Part shown: positions 18,395 to 28,677 of the stretch, one piece after another | Layout of the letters: every line of letters starts with the position of its first letter | Position numbering within the stretch: the stretch's first letter is position 1 | NCBI GenBank assembly: GCA_963838805.1 | Contig: CAWISK010000007.1 | Location: 1-64,000 of the forward strand | Origin: CAVRQM01 sp963838805 | GTDB lineage: Bacteria > Pseudomonadota > Alphaproteobacteria > Acetobacterales > Acetobacteraceae | Length of the DNA stretch: 64,000 bases | Direction of reading: 5' to 3' | Notes under the pieces: generated by a model | Told to the model about the DNA's origin: nothing | Database searches by the model: none | Seen by the model: the letters and a program-made list of their open reading frames with translations, nothing else | Position numbers and translations under genes: made by a program

Positions 18395-18970
18395 ATGAAC
18401 GCCGTGGCCACCGACCTCAACACGCTGAAACAGGATCTCGCCCGCCGCATGGACGGCGCGCTGGAGACGCTGCGCCGCGAGTTTGCGGGCCTTCGCTCCG
18501 GCCGCGCCAGCCCGGCCCTGCTGGAGCCGGTGCGGGTGGAGGCGTATGGCAGCGAGGTGCCGCTCGCCCAGGTAGGCACGGTCGGGGTGCCGGAGGCGCG
18601 CCTGATCACCGTGCAGGTCTGGGACCGCTCGCTCGTGGGGCACGTCGAGCGTGCGATCCGCGACTCCGGCCTTGGTCTCAATCCGGCGTCGGACGGGCAA
18701 TTGGTCCGGGTGCCGATCCCGCAACTCACCGGCGAGCGGCGCATCGAGCTGTCCAAGGCCGCCCATCGCTACGCAGAGGGTGCCAAGGTCGCGGTCCGCG
18801 GCGTGCGTCGCGACGGCATGGAGCAGGTCAAGGCGGCGGAGAAGAAGGGCACGATCGGCGAGGACCAGTCGAAGGACTGGGCCGAGGAGGTGCAGAAGGT
18901 CACCGATGGCTACATCAAGCGCATCGATGAGCAGCTCGCCGAAAAGGACCGCGAGATCAAGCAGGTCTGA
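18395..18970 (+). CDS. frr: Ribosome recycling factor
   Basis: 191 residues. With EF-G it splits the post-termination ribosome. The typical RRF blocks are present: ALETLRREFAGLRSGRASPA near residue 25, VPIPQLTGERRIELSKAAHR near 110, and the C-terminal helix DQSKDWAEEVQKVTDGYIKR. ATG 18395 is close to a GGAG. The order pyrH-frr-uppS is conserved in proteobacteria. Confidence 0.96.
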   Translation: MNAVATDLNTLKQDLARRMDGALETLRREFAGLRSGRASPALLEPVRVEAYGSEVPLAQVGTVGVPEARLITVQVWDRSLVGHVERAIRDSGLGLNPASDGQLVRVPIPQLTGERRIELSKAAHRYAEGAKVAVRGVRRDGMEQVKAAEKKGTIGEDQSKDWAEEVQKVTDGYIKRIDEQLAEKDREIKQV

Positions 18971-19012
18971 GGCGGCCCGCAAGGTCTACAGGACAGTCGA
19001 GAGGACCGCGCG

Positions 19013-19774
19013 ATGGGCGCAGCCGAATCCCACGTCCCCGCCGCGGCGACCCCGCGTGCGGCCGTCCCGGCGCCGCCGCCGGTGCATGTCGCCATCATCA
19101 TGGATGGCAACGGCCGCTGGGCCAAGCGCCGCGCTCTGCCGCGCGTGGCCGGCCACAGGGCGGGTGCGATGGCGGTGCGGCGCACCATCGAGGCGGCGAT
19201 CCGCCACGGGGTCTCATGGCTCACCCTGTACGCCTTCAGCAGCGAGAACTGGGCGCGGCCGGCCGAGGAGGTATTCGATCTGACCGGCCTGCTGCGCCAC
19301 TATTTGCGCCACGAGGTGGCCGAGATGGCGCGCGAGGGGATCAGGCTGCGTTTCATCGGCGATCTGGACCGTTTCGACGCGGACATCCGCCACGAGATCA
19401 CCCGCGCCGAGGCGCAGACAGCCAGCAATTCCAGACTCAATGTCGTGGTCGCGATGTCCTACGGGGCGCGTGCGGAGATCGTTGCCGCTGCCCGAAAGGC
19501 AGCCCTCGCGGCACGCGAGGGGCGGCTTGACCCGGAGCTACTGGACGAGGTCGCGTTCGGCCGGCTGCTCTACACCGCCGAGATTCCCGATCCCGATCTG
19601 CTGCTGCGCACCAGCGGCGAGCAGCGTCTGTCCAATTTCCTCCTGTGGCAATCGGCCTACGCCGAGCTGGTGTTCCTCGACGTGCTGTGGCCGGATTTTA
19701 CGGCCGAGCATTTCGCTGAGGCGCTGGCGCAATTCGGCCGCCGCGAGCGACGGTTCGGTGCCCGGCCGGTCTGA
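19013..19774 (+). CDS. uppS: Undecaprenyl diphosphate synthase
   Basis: 253 residues. It extends farnesyl-PP with eight isopentenyl-PP units to make the lipid carrier for peptidoglycan and O-antigen. The catalytic Asp lies in IIMDGNGRWAKRR (about residue 30), followed by the FSSENWARP loop and the C-terminal LLRTSGEQRLSNFLLWQSAY. A 20-residue Ala/Pro-rich N-terminal extension precedes the core. It ends 4 bases before cdsA. Confidence 0.96.
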   Translation: MGAAESHVPAAATPRAAVPAPPPVHVAIIMDGNGRWAKRRALPRVAGHRAGAMAVRRTIEAAIRHGVSWLTLYAFSSENWARPAEEVFDLTGLLRHYLRHEVAEMAREGIRLRFIGDLDRFDADIRHEITRAEAQTASNSRLNVVVAMSYGARAEIVAAARKAALAAREGRLDPELLDEVAFGRLLYTAEIPDPDLLLRTSGEQRLSNFLLWQSAYAELVFLDVLWPDFTAEHFAEALAQFGRRERRFGARPV

Positions 19775-19778
19775 GGCG

Positions 19779-20474
19779 ATGGACGCGGCGAGACCCGCCC
19801 GCGCGGCGCGTCGTTGGGCGGATCTGCGGCCGCGGATCCTGTCGTCCGTCCTGCTCGCCCCGGTCGGCCTGGGCTGCCTGTGGCTCGGTGGCGCCGCCTG
19901 GACGGTGCTGATCCTGGCGGCGTCGGCCGGGCTCGCGGTCGAATGGACGGCGCTCTGCCGGCGCCTGCCGGTGCCGGGTCGCTGGGCGGCGCTGGCGGGC
20001 GGCGTGCCGTATGTGGGGGCGACGACGCTGGCGCTGCTTTGGCTGCGCGCTGATCCCGTGGCGGGGCGCCGGGCGGTGCTGTTCGTGCTGCTGGTCGTTT
20101 GGGCCAGCGATATCGGCGCCTATCTGGCCGGAAGGGCGCTGGGCGGACCCCGCCTGGCGCCGTCCGTCTCGCCCGGCAAGACCTGGACAGGAGCGGCAGG
20201 CGGTCTGCTCGCTGCAGCCGTGGCCGGGTTCGCGCTCGCCGCGGGCGGAGGGCGGTTCATGACCGCCATTCTGGTCGCGGTGGTGCTAGGGATCGCGGCG
20301 CAGGCGGGAGATCTGCTGGAGAGCGCCGTGAAGCGCGGCTTCGACGTCAAGGATTCCGGCTCGCTCATTCCGGGTCATGGCGGGCTGTTCGACCGCCTGG
20401 ACGGGCTGCTCGTCGCCGCCCCGGTGGCCGCCGGGCTGGCGATGCTGGCCGGCCGTGGCGTAGTGTTCTGGTGA
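19779..20474 (+). CDS. cdsA: Phosphatidate cytidylyltransferase (CDP-diglyceride synthase)
   Basis: 231 residues, inner membrane. It makes CDP-diacylglycerol for phospholipid synthesis. About seven hydrophobic segments are present. The family signature is complete near the C-terminus (SAVKRGFDVKDSGSLIPGHG followed by GLFDRLDG). The start at ATG 19779 lies 4 bases after the uppS stop; the stop shares its last base with the dxr start. The protein is shorter than the E. coli enzyme (285), mostly at the N-terminus, as is common in alphaproteobacteria. Confidence 0.94.
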   Translation: MDAARPARAARRWADLRPRILSSVLLAPVGLGCLWLGGAAWTVLILAASAGLAVEWTALCRRLPVPGRWAALAGGVPYVGATTLALLWLRADPVAGRRAVLFVLLVVWASDIGAYLAGRALGGPRLAPSVSPGKTWTGAAGGLLAAAVAGFALAAGGGRFMTAILVAVVLGIAAQAGDLLESAVKRGFDVKDSGSLIPGHGGLFDRLDGLLVAAPVAAGLAMLAGRGVVFW

Positions 20475-21718
20475 TGACGCACCCGCTATCGGCCGATCTG
20501 GCCAAGCCTCGCATCGCGTCCTCCGACAGCGGGCAGGGACGGTCGATCACCGTCCTGGGAAGTACCGGCAGCGTCGGCACGCAGACCCTCGATCTGCTGG
20601 CGGGGATCCCGCCCGGACGGCACCGGATTCGCGCCCTGGTCGGTGGCCGCCGCGCCGCCCTGCTGGCGCAGCAGGCGCGTCAGCACCGGGCGCAGCTCGC
20701 TGTCATCGCCGATCCCGCCTGCTGGCGCGAACTGCGCCACGCGCTGGCCGGCAGCGGGATCGAGGCGGCGGCCGGACCGGACGCGGTGCGCGAGGCGGCG
20801 ACGCTGCCGACGGATTGGACCATGGCCGCGATCACCGGGGCCGCCGGCCTGCACGCGACGCTCGCCGCCATTGCCGGCGGCCGCACCGTGGCCCTCGCGA
20901 ACAAGGAGGCGCTGGTCTGTGCCGGGGCCGTGATGCTCGCGGCGGTGCGCGCGCACGGCGCCACGTTGCTGCCGGTCGATTCCGAGCACAACGCCATCTT
21001 TCAGGCGCTGGCCGACGGCAACCGCGCCGCCGTCGAGCGGATCACGCTCACCGCCTCGGGCGGCCCGTTCCGCACAGCGAGCGAGGAGGAGATGCGCCGT
21101 GCTACGCCGGAGTTGGCGCTGCGCCATCCGGTCTGGTCGATGGGGGCGAAGATCAGCATCGACAGCGCCACGATGATGAACAAGGGGCTGGAGGTGATCG
21201 AGGCGGCGTGGCTGTTCGGCCTGCCGAGCGAGCGGATCGACGTGCTGGTGCATCCGCAATCGGTGGTGCATGGCATGGTCCACTACGTCGATGGCAGCGT
21301 GCTGGCGCAGCTTGGCAGCCCGGACATGCGCGTGCCGATCGCACACGCCCTGGCCTGGCCGGAACGCATCAAGACCGCCAGCCCACGCCTCGATCTGGCG
21401 GCCTTGGGCAAGCTCGAATTCGCCTCTCCCGACCTCGATCGCTTCCCGGCGCTGCGGCTGGCGCGTGACGCCTTGGCGGCCGGGGGCGCCGCGCCATGTA
21501 TGATGAGCGCCGCCAATGAGGTGGCGGTGGAGGCTTTCTTGCAGCGACGGATCGGCTTCCTCGACATCGCCGGCGTGGTCGCCTCGGTGCTGACCGCCAT
21601 CGGCGAGCGGCCGGCGGGCGACCTCGAGCAGGTGCTGGACGCCGATGCCGAGGCGCGGCGTGCCGCCGACGCCGCCTGCGCGCGGATCGCCGGCGGCCGC
21701 CCCAGTTCGGTCGCCTGA
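20474..21718 (+). CDS. dxr: 1-deoxy-D-xylulose 5-phosphate reductoisomerase
   Basis: 414 residues. It is the second step of the MEP isoprenoid pathway, upstream of the UppS substrate. The NADPH site is LGSTGSVGTQTLDLL (about 30-45). Metal and substrate residues are in PVDSEHNAIFQ, TASGGPF and MGAKISIDSATMMNKGLEV, and the flexible loop is VHPQSVVH. ATG 20474 overlaps the cdsA stop by one base, so longer in-frame sequence upstream is a cdsA shadow. Confidence 0.96.
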   Translation: MTHPLSADLAKPRIASSDSGQGRSITVLGSTGSVGTQTLDLLAGIPPGRHRIRALVGGRRAALLAQQARQHRAQLAVIADPACWRELRHALAGSGIEAAAGPDAVREAATLPTDWTMAAITGAAGLHATLAAIAGGRTVALANKEALVCAGAVMLAAVRAHGATLLPVDSEHNAIFQALADGNRAAVERITLTASGGPFRTASEEEMRRATPELALRHPVWSMGAKISIDSATMMNKGLEVIEAAWLFGLPSERIDVLVHPQSVVHGMVHYVDGSVLAQLGSPDMRVPIAHALAWPERIKTASPRLDLAALGKLEFASPDLDRFPALRLARDALAAGGAAPCMMSAANEVAVEAFLQRRIGFLDIAGVVASVLTAIGERPAGDLEQVLDADAEARRAADAACARIAGGRPSSVA

Positions 21719-21739
21719 CTCTCTCCAGGAATCGCACCC

Positions 21740-22861
21740 TTGTTCACCTTCCTGCCGCATCCGCTGAACTCGGTCGTCCCGTTCCTCATCGTCCTGGGCG
21801 TGCTCGTGTTCATCCACGAGCTCGGCCACTACCTCGCGGCGCGCTGGATGGGCGTGCATGTGGAAGCCTTCTCGATCGGATTCGGCCGGCCGATCGCCCG
21901 CTGGACCGACCGCCTGGGTACCGAATGGCGGCTCTCCTGGCTGCCGCTTGGCGGCTATGTGAAGCTGCACGGACAGGAGCGCCCGGAGGACGTCCCGGCG
22001 GACGTGCGGGCCCTGTGGCAGCCCGGCCGGACCTTTCACGAAAAGCGGGTGGGCGCCCGCGCGGTGGTGATCGCCGCCGGGCCGGCCGCTAATTTCATCC
22101 TTGCGGTGGTGTTGTACGCGGCGTTGTTCGCGACCGCCGGCCAGCCGGTGGCACAGCCCGGTCCGGTGGTGGGCGAGGTGCAGGCGGCGAGCGCCGCGGC
22201 CCGTGCCGGGCTGCATCCGGGCGACCTGATCGAGACCATCGACGGCCAGCCCGTTGCGGACTTTGCGGCGGTCAGGCACCTGATCATGGCGCGGCCCGAC
22301 GCGCATATCGAGCTGCGCGTGCGCCGAGGCGCCAGCGAACAGACCCTGCCTGTGCTGACCGAATCGCATGTGGAGCAGGGCCACAGGGTCGGACTGCTCG
22401 GCATCACCGCGGCCGTGCAGTACCGCCGGCTGCCAGTGGGTGCGGCGGTGGTGCAGGGCGCGGCGCAGACCTGGGACATGACTCGGCAGACGTTGCTGGG
22501 CGTGTGGGGCATGATCTCGGGGAGCCGCAGCGCCGACGAGCTCGGGGGCCCGCTGCGCATCGCCCAGCTCTCGGGCGAGGTGGCGGCGCTGGGACTCGCC
22601 ACGCTCGTCAGTTTCGTGGCCGTGCTGTCGGTCAATCTCGGTCTGATCAACCTGTTTCCCATTCCGGTACTGGATGGCGGCCACCTGCTGTTCTACCTGG
22701 TCGAGGCGGTGCGTGGCCGGCCGTTGCCGCCGCGCGCGATCGAATACGGATTCCGTGCCGGATTCGCTCTGCTCGCGGCGCTGTTCGTGTTCGTCACCTG
22801 GAACGACCTGGCGCATCTGGGGCTGATGCGCTGGGTCGCGGGCCTGCTCGGCCACACCTGA
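21740..22861 (+). CDS. rseP: RIP metalloprotease RseP (site-2 protease)
   Basis: 373 residues. An intramembrane zinc protease, it cleaves anti-sigma factors and leftover signal peptides. The first helix contains the zinc motif HELGH (about residue 27). A PDZ domain (PGPVVGEVQAASAAARAGLH onward) lies in the periplasm, and the third zinc ligand is in LFPIPVLDGGH (about 305). Four membrane segments are visible. The start is TTG at 21740, 21 bases after dxr. It precedes bamA, the conserved order. Confidence 0.94.
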   Translation: MFTFLPHPLNSVVPFLIVLGVLVFIHELGHYLAARWMGVHVEAFSIGFGRPIARWTDRLGTEWRLSWLPLGGYVKLHGQERPEDVPADVRALWQPGRTFHEKRVGARAVVIAAGPAANFILAVVLYAALFATAGQPVAQPGPVVGEVQAASAAARAGLHPGDLIETIDGQPVADFAAVRHLIMARPDAHIELRVRRGASEQTLPVLTESHVEQGHRVGLLGITAAVQYRRLPVGAAVVQGAAQTWDMTRQTLLGVWGMISGSRSADELGGPLRIAQLSGEVAALGLATLVSFVAVLSVNLGLINLFPIPVLDGGHLLFYLVEAVRGRPLPPRAIEYGFRAGFALLAALFVFVTWNDLAHLGLMRWVAGLLGHT

Positions 22862-22976
22862 GGACCGATCGCACGCGGCGGCTGGCGCGGCGTGGGGGCT
22901 ATGGCTATTCTCCGCGCCGCCTGGGGCCTGCCCAGGAGTTGGCTGTCCCGGACGCGGGGGCGGCGCTGCCGTAGGG

Positions 22977-25329
22977 ATGTCGCTTTTGTTTCGCAACCGC
23001 GCCGCGTGGATCTGGCTGCTCGTCGTCGTTCTGTCGTTGCCTGCGGCGTTCTGCATGCCGGCGCAGGGCGCGCCCACGGCCGCGAAGAAAGTCACGCAGG
23101 TCCAGCCCGCGACCGGCGGCACGATCGCCAACATCCGGGTGGAGGGAAACCAGCGGATCGAGGATGGCACCATCCTCTCGTACATGCTGGTGCAGCCCGG
23201 CGATCCGTTCGACCCCGATCGCCTCGACCGCAGTCTCAAGACATTGTACGCGACCGGACTGTTCTCCGACGTCAAGTTGACGCGAGAGGGCAACACGCTG
23301 GTCGTGCATGTGGTCGAGAATCCGATCGTCAACCGCATCGCCTTCGAAGGCAACCGGAAGCTCACCGATGCCAAGCTGCGCCCCGACCTGCAATTGCGGC
23401 CGCGTGCCGTGTTCACGCCGGCGCTGGCCGAGGCCGACCGCAAGCGGCTGCTCGATCTCTACGCCCATACCGGGCGGTTCGCCGCGACCGTCGAGCCGGA
23501 GATCATCAAGCTCGACCAGAATCGCGTCGATGTGGTGTTCAAGATACACGAGGGGCCGCTGACCCAGATCAGCCGCATCTCGTTCGTGGGCAATCACGCC
23601 TTCAGCGAGGGCCGGCTGCGGGAGGTCATCAACAGCCGCGAGGAGGCATTCTGGCGCATCTTCTCGAATGCCGACGAGTACGATCCCGGAACGCGTCGCG
23701 TTCGACAAGGAGTTGCTGCGGCGGTTCTACCTGAAGAACGGCTTTGCCGATTTCCACGTCGTGAGCGCCACGGCGGAGCTGACGCCGGACAAAACGGCTT
23801 TCTTTCTCACCTTCACCCTCGACGAGGGCGAGCGGTACCGCGTGGGCAAGGTCAGCGTCAATTCGACCCTGCCGCACCTGACCGGGGCGGCACTGCTGCC
23901 GCTGGTGGGCATTTCCCCCGGCGACTGGTACGATGGCGATGCGGTCGAACGCAACGTCCAGGCGCTGAACGACTACGTGCTGGGCCACGGCTACCAGTTC
24001 GTCGACGTGAAGCCGCGCATCTCGCGAAATCGGGCGAAGCACACGGTCGATCTGGTGTTCGACGTGGCGCAGGGGCCGCGCGTGTTCGTGGAGCGCATCG
24101 ACATCAACGGCAACACCCGCACCCAGGACAAGGTGATCCGCCGCGAGTTCCGTCTGGCCGAGGGCGATGCCTTCAACGCGGAACTGGTGCGCCGCTCGCG
24201 ACAGCGGCTGGAGGATCTCGGCTATTTCAACTCGGTGGCGGTCACGTCGCAGCCCGGGTCGAGCGAGGATCAGGTGGTGCTGAACACCCAGGTCCAGGAA
24301 AAGGCAACCGGCGAGCTGACCATCGGCGGCGGCTATTCGACGGATGCGGGAGCCCTGGTCAATGTCGGGCTGCACGAGCGCAACCTGATCGGCACCGGCA
24401 TCGACGCCGGCATCAACGGCGTGCTGGCGCAGAAGGAAAGCCAGATCGACCTGTCGGTGACGGATCCCTATTTCCTGGACCGCAACATCGTCGCCGGATT
24501 CGACCTGTTCCATACGCAGAACAACAACGAGTCCATCGCGCAGTACAGCGAGCGTCGCACGGGTGGCTCGCTGCGGGCCGGCTACGAGTTCACCGACCAT
24601 CTGCGGCAGGCGCTGACCTATTCGCTCATCCAGCGCAACGTGTACAACGTCCAGCCGACCGCGAGCCTCTATATCCAGGACGAAGCCGGCCCGTCGCTGC
24701 TGTCGCAGTTCGGTCAGACCCTGACACTGGACTATCGCGACAGCACGGTCGATCCGCGCAGCGGCTTCGTGATCCGCGCAGGCACCGATTTCGCGGGTCT
24801 CGGCGGCGATGCGCACTACATCCGCGCCAAGATCGACGGCACCTATCTGGTCCCGCTGGAAAGTCTGCTGGGTGATCCCGATTACGGGATCGCGTTTTCC
24901 GCGGGTACCGGCTACCTCTTCAATCTCGGCCACCCGGAAAAGATCATCGACCGCTTCTTCCTGGGCGGCGACAATTTGCGCGGTTTCGAATCCGGCGGCG
25001 CCGGTCCGCACCAGATCGACACCGGTGACAGCCTGGGCGGCCGCTTCATCTGGACGCAGTCCACCGAATTCCGCTTCCCGCTGCCGATCTCGCCGGATCT
25101 CGGGCTGAGCGGGCGTGCCTTCGTCGATGTCGGCTCGCTGTCGCAGGTCACCACCATTCCCGGCGGCGGTCCGATCACCGATAATCCGGCGCCCCGCGTC
25201 GGCGTGGGCGTGGGCGTGTCCTGGAAGACGCCATTCGGCCTCATCAACCTCGATTTGGCCGATGCTGTGGTGAAATACACCGGCGACAAGACCCAGATTT
25301 TCCGATTCGGTTTCGGTACGAGGTTCTAG
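22977..25329 (+). CDS. bamA: Outer membrane protein assembly factor BamA (one +1 shift)
   Basis: About 783 residues after correction. A Sec signal peptide (about 1-35) is followed by five POTRA domains (first IANIRVEGNQRIEDGTILSY) and a 16-stranded barrel ending in the outer-membrane signature FGFGTRF. The loop-6 motif is LRGF (in GGDNLRGFESGG). The frame breaks at about 23685, where gatcccggaacg should read GATCCGGAACG (YDPERVAFDKE); the span is 3n+1. BamA is essential, so this is probably an extra base in the assembly. Confidence 0.93.
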
Positions 25330-25337
25330 TGCTGCAC

Positions 25338-26223
25338 ATGCGTCGAACTCTCCATCTGCTTTCTGGCCGCGTCGGTGATCGCCGCTGGAATCGGGGTGGC
25401 ACCGCTCCCCGCGCGGGCCCAGCAGGGCTATTTCATTCCCGGTCAGCCGAAGGCGCCCGCGTCGCCCAGCCGCGCGCCACGGCAGGCGCCGGCCCGCAGG
25501 GTGGCGCCCCCGCCAGAGCCGGTTATCCCGCCGCCGCCCGAGATGACGGCCCAGCCGCAATCGCCGCCGCCACAGCAGGCGTTGCCGCCGCCGCCCGATC
25601 TGCCGGCGCTGCCGAAAGGCCAGACGCCGCCCGCGGCGGTCATTGGTGTCATGGGCGTGCCGGAGGTGATGCGCGCCTCCTCGGCGGCGCAACAGGTCGA
25701 GAAGATCATCGGCGAGCGGCGGCAGAAGCTGAACGATGACGCGCAGAAGGAGCAGGCCGCATGGCGCGACATGCAGCAGGCGCTGGTCAATGATCGCGGC
25801 AAGCTCAATGCCGATCAGGCCCGCGCGCGCGAGCGGCAATTGCAGGAGCGCATCACCAACTCGCAACGGGTTTTCCGCGAGCGCGGACGCATCATCCAGG
25901 AGGCGGCGCAGTACGCGCTGGCGCAGATCGAGCGCACGCTGATCGCGGTGATCCGGCAGGTGGCCGACAGCCGCGGCATGAACCTCGTGCTGCATCGCCA
26001 GCAGGTGGCGTTGAACGTCAACGAGTTCGACATCACCCAGGAGGTGACCGAGCAGATGAACAAGATCATGCCGAGCGTGGTGATCCCGCCGGACGGCGTG
26101 GAGCCGCCCACCGTCCCGCCGATCCCGCCGAACTCGGTGACGCTGCCGCCGCCGCCGAAGGCGTCCTCGACCCCGGCAAGCACTGCCGCCCCAGCCGCGC
26201 CTGCCGCCAAACCCAAGCCGTGA
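25338..26223 (+). CDS. OmpH/Skp-family periplasmic chaperone (one +1 shift)
   Basis: About 295 residues. Starting at ATG 25338, the signal peptide reads MRR then, after one extra A near 25347, LSICFLAASVIAAGIGVAPL and a cleavage site near PARAQQG. A proline-rich linker (about 35-90) precedes the Skp-like coiled coil (EVMRASSAAQQVEKIIGERR to ALAQIERTLIAVIRQVADSR), and the tail is again Pro/Ala-rich. Skp holds unfolded outer membrane proteins for BamA, encoded just upstream. The long proline-rich linkers are unlike the compact E. coli protein. The stop overlaps the lpxD GTG. Confidence 0.85.
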
Positions 26224-27308
26224 CCCAAGGCGGAGCGGCTGCGGGCGACGAGCGGTTTTTCGGCCGCGCCCGGCCGCAGACGCTGCGGGCGATCGCCGCC
26301 GCCGCGGGCGGCGCGCTGGATCCCGCGGCAGATGCGGAGCGTCTGCTGCACGGCGCGGCCGGACTGTCGTCGGCGGGGCCGCTGCACCTGAGCTTTCTCG
26401 ATAACCGCCGCTACGCCGAGGAACTCGCGGCGACCGGCGCGGGTGCCGTCATCGTGCGCCCGGACATGGTCGCGCGCGTGCCGGCCGGCTGTGTCGCGAT
26501 CACGACACCGGAGCCGTATCTGGGGTGGGCACGGGCGGCGGCGCTGTTCCACCCGCCGCCGCCGGTCCGGCCGGGCGTGCATCCGTCGGCCGTGGTGGAT
26601 CCGTCCTGTCGTCTCGACCCGTCGGCCGAGGTGGGCCCGCTCGCGGTGCTGGGTGCCGGGTCGGAGATTGGCCCCCGGTGTCGGATCGGGCCGCACGCGG
26701 TGATTGGCGAGGGGGTGGTCCTCGGTCCCGATTGCCGCATCGGCGCGCATGCCTCGATCAGCCACGCGCTGCTGGGTGCCAGGGTGTACGTCTATCCCGG
26801 CGCACGGATCGGCCAGGAAGGCTTTGGGTTCGCGCAGGGGCCGGACGGGTTCGTGACCGTGCCGCAGCTCGGCCGGGTGGTCGTGGGCGACGACGTGGAG
26901 ATCGGTGCCAACAGCGCGATCGACCGCGGATCGACCCAGGATACGGTGATCGGCGCCGGCTCGCGCCTCGACAATCTGGTGCAGATCGGGCACAATGTCC
27001 GGCTTGGGCGGGGCTGCGTGATCGTGGCGCAGGCCGGGATTTCCGGGTCCACTGTGCTGGATGATTTCGTAACGGTCGCGGCGCAAGCGGGGCTGGTGGG
27101 TCATCTGCGGATCGGCCGGGCCGCGCGGATCGGCGCCCAGGCCGGCGTGATGCGCGACGTGCCGGCCGCTGCGGACGTCCTCGGCAGTCCGGCGGTGCCG
27201 GTGCGGACGGCGATGCGGCAGTTCGCCCTCTTGCGGAGGATGGCCGAGCGCGCGATGGGCGGGGCGGCGAAGGATGCCGACGAAAAGGGCGGAGATGAGA
27301 CGGGCTGA
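26220..27308 (+). CDS. lpxD: UDP-3-O-acylglucosamine N-acyltransferase
   Basis: 362 residues. This is the third step of lipid A synthesis, N-acylating UDP-3-O-acylglucosamine. The N-terminal uridine-binding domain (LHLSFLDNRRYAEEL) precedes a left-handed beta helix of hexapeptide repeats. The catalytic His is in LVQIGHNVRLG (about residue 260), with the GFGFA loop before it. The start is GTG 26220, overlapping the ompH stop; the C-terminal helix is intact. Confidence 0.95.
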   Translation: MTQGGAAAGDERFFGRARPQTLRAIAAAAGGALDPAADAERLLHGAAGLSSAGPLHLSFLDNRRYAEELAATGAGAVIVRPDMVARVPAGCVAITTPEPYLGWARAAALFHPPPPVRPGVHPSAVVDPSCRLDPSAEVGPLAVLGAGSEIGPRCRIGPHAVIGEGVVLGPDCRIGAHASISHALLGARVYVYPGARIGQEGFGFAQGPDGFVTVPQLGRVVVGDDVEIGANSAIDRGSTQDTVIGAGSRLDNLVQIGHNVRLGRGCVIVAQAGISGSTVLDDFVTVAAQAGLVGHLRIGRAARIGAQAGVMRDVPAAADVLGSPAVPVRTAMRQFALLRRMAERAMGGAAKDADEKGGDETG

Positions 27309-27313
27309 CGGCG

Positions 27314-27838
27314 ATGGACGTGGCTGAGGCACAGGCCGAGGTGGATAGGCCAGACACACACGAGGACCATGCGGCAGTGACGGTCGACATCGCGCGCATC
27401 ATGCACGCGATCCCGCACCGCTACCCGTTCCTGTTGATCGACCGGGTGGTGGAGCTGGTGCGCAACCGCTCCGCCATCGGCGTCAAAAACGTCTCGATCA
27501 ACGAGGGATTCTTCCAGGGGCACTTCCCCGGCCATCCGGTGATGCCCGGCGTGCTCATCATCGAGAGCATGGCGCAGACCGCGGCGGTGCTGGTCGTCGA
27601 GACGCTGGGGCCGGAGGCGGCCGGGAAGGTCGTCTATTTCATGTCGATCGAGGCTGCAAAGTTCCGCCGTCCGGTGCATCCCGGCGACCAACTGCGCATC
27701 CACGTCACCAAGGATCGCAACCGCGGCAATGTGTGGAAGTTTTCGGCGATCGCCCGCGTCGATGGCGTGTCGGTGGCCGAGGCGACCTATGCCGCGATGA
27801 TCATGGACCGAGTGGCCGAAGACGGCCCTGCGCGGTGA
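27314..27838 (+). CDS. fabZ: 3-hydroxyacyl-ACP dehydratase FabZ
   Basis: 174 residues. It dehydrates 3-hydroxyacyl-ACP in fatty acid elongation and competes with LpxA/LpxD for the same acyl-ACP. The catalytic His lies in GHFPGHPVMPG and the Glu in LIIESMAQ; the N-terminal IMHAIPHRYPFLLIDRV is typical. An N-terminal extension of about 25 residues is acidic. It lies between lpxD and lpxA as in most proteobacteria. Confidence 0.96.
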   Translation: MDVAEAQAEVDRPDTHEDHAAVTVDIARIMHAIPHRYPFLLIDRVVELVRNRSAIGVKNVSINEGFFQGHFPGHPVMPGVLIIESMAQTAAVLVVETLGPEAAGKVVYFMSIEAAKFRRPVHPGDQLRIHVTKDRNRGNVWKFSAIARVDGVSVAEATYAAMIMDRVAEDGPAR

Positions 27839-27848
27839 CGGCATCCAG

Positions 27849-28677
27849 GTGAGCGACATCCATCCGACGGCGATCGTGGCGCCGGGTGCCACGATCGGCG
27901 CGCGCGCGCGCATCGGTCCCTGGTGTCAGATCGGGCGCCGAGGTCAGCATCGGCGATGACGCGGTGCTGTTCAGCCATGTCGTGGTCGATGGCCACACCC
28001 GCATCGGCGCCGGCGCCCGGCTGTATCCGTTCTGCACGGTGGGTCTGGCGCCGCAGGATCTGAAATACAAGGGCGAGCCGACACGATGCGAGGTGGGCGC
28101 GCGCACGGTCATTCGCGAGCACGTGACCATCCATCGCGGCACTGCCACCGGCTCGGGCATCACGCGCGTCGGTGCTGATTGCCTGCTGATGGCGGTCGTG
28201 CATGTGGCACATGATTGCACGCTGGGCGACGGCGTGATCGTCGCCAACAATGTGGTCATGGGCGGCCATGTCGAGATCGGCGACCGTGCGGTGATCGGCG
28301 GCGCCGCGGCGCTGCACCAGTTCGTGCGCATCGGCGGCGGTGCCATGATCGGCGGCGTCTCGGGCGTCGAGGCGGACGTGATTCCGTTCGGCAGCGTGAT
28401 CGGCAACCGCGCGCGCCTGAAGGGCCTGAACCTCGTGCAACTGAAGCGGCGCGGCTATGACCGCACCCGCATCAACGCGCTGCGTGCCGCATTTCGCGCC
28501 CTGTTTGGTAATGGCAACGGCAATGGTGGCGTGTTCATCGAGCGGCTGCGCTCGGTGCGCTGCCAGTACGGCTCGGAGCCGCTGGTGGCCGAGATGCTGG
28601 AGTTCGTGGAGGCGCCCAGCAAGCGTGGCCTGATCCGCGCCGTGCTGGGCGCCGAGACCCCGGACGACGATGCCTGA
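27849..28677 (+). CDS. lpxA: UDP-N-acetylglucosamine O-acyltransferase (one +1 shift)
   Basis: 275 residues after correction. It is the first step of lipid A synthesis. GTG 27849 opens SDIHPTAIVAPGATIGARAR. The frame then breaks near 27938, where atcgggcgccgag should read ATCGGCGCCGAG (IGAEVSIGDDAVLF). Hexapeptide repeats follow; the catalytic His is in VVHVAHDCTLGDG. The C-terminal helical domain (GLNLVQLKRRGYDRTRINAL) is complete. It overlaps lpxI by 8 bases. Confidence 0.93.

Noticed and set aside
20486..23443. A 985-codon open frame on the minus strand
   Set aside because: It lies antisense to dxr, rseP and bamA, has no recognisable domain, and such frames arise from codon-position GC bias.
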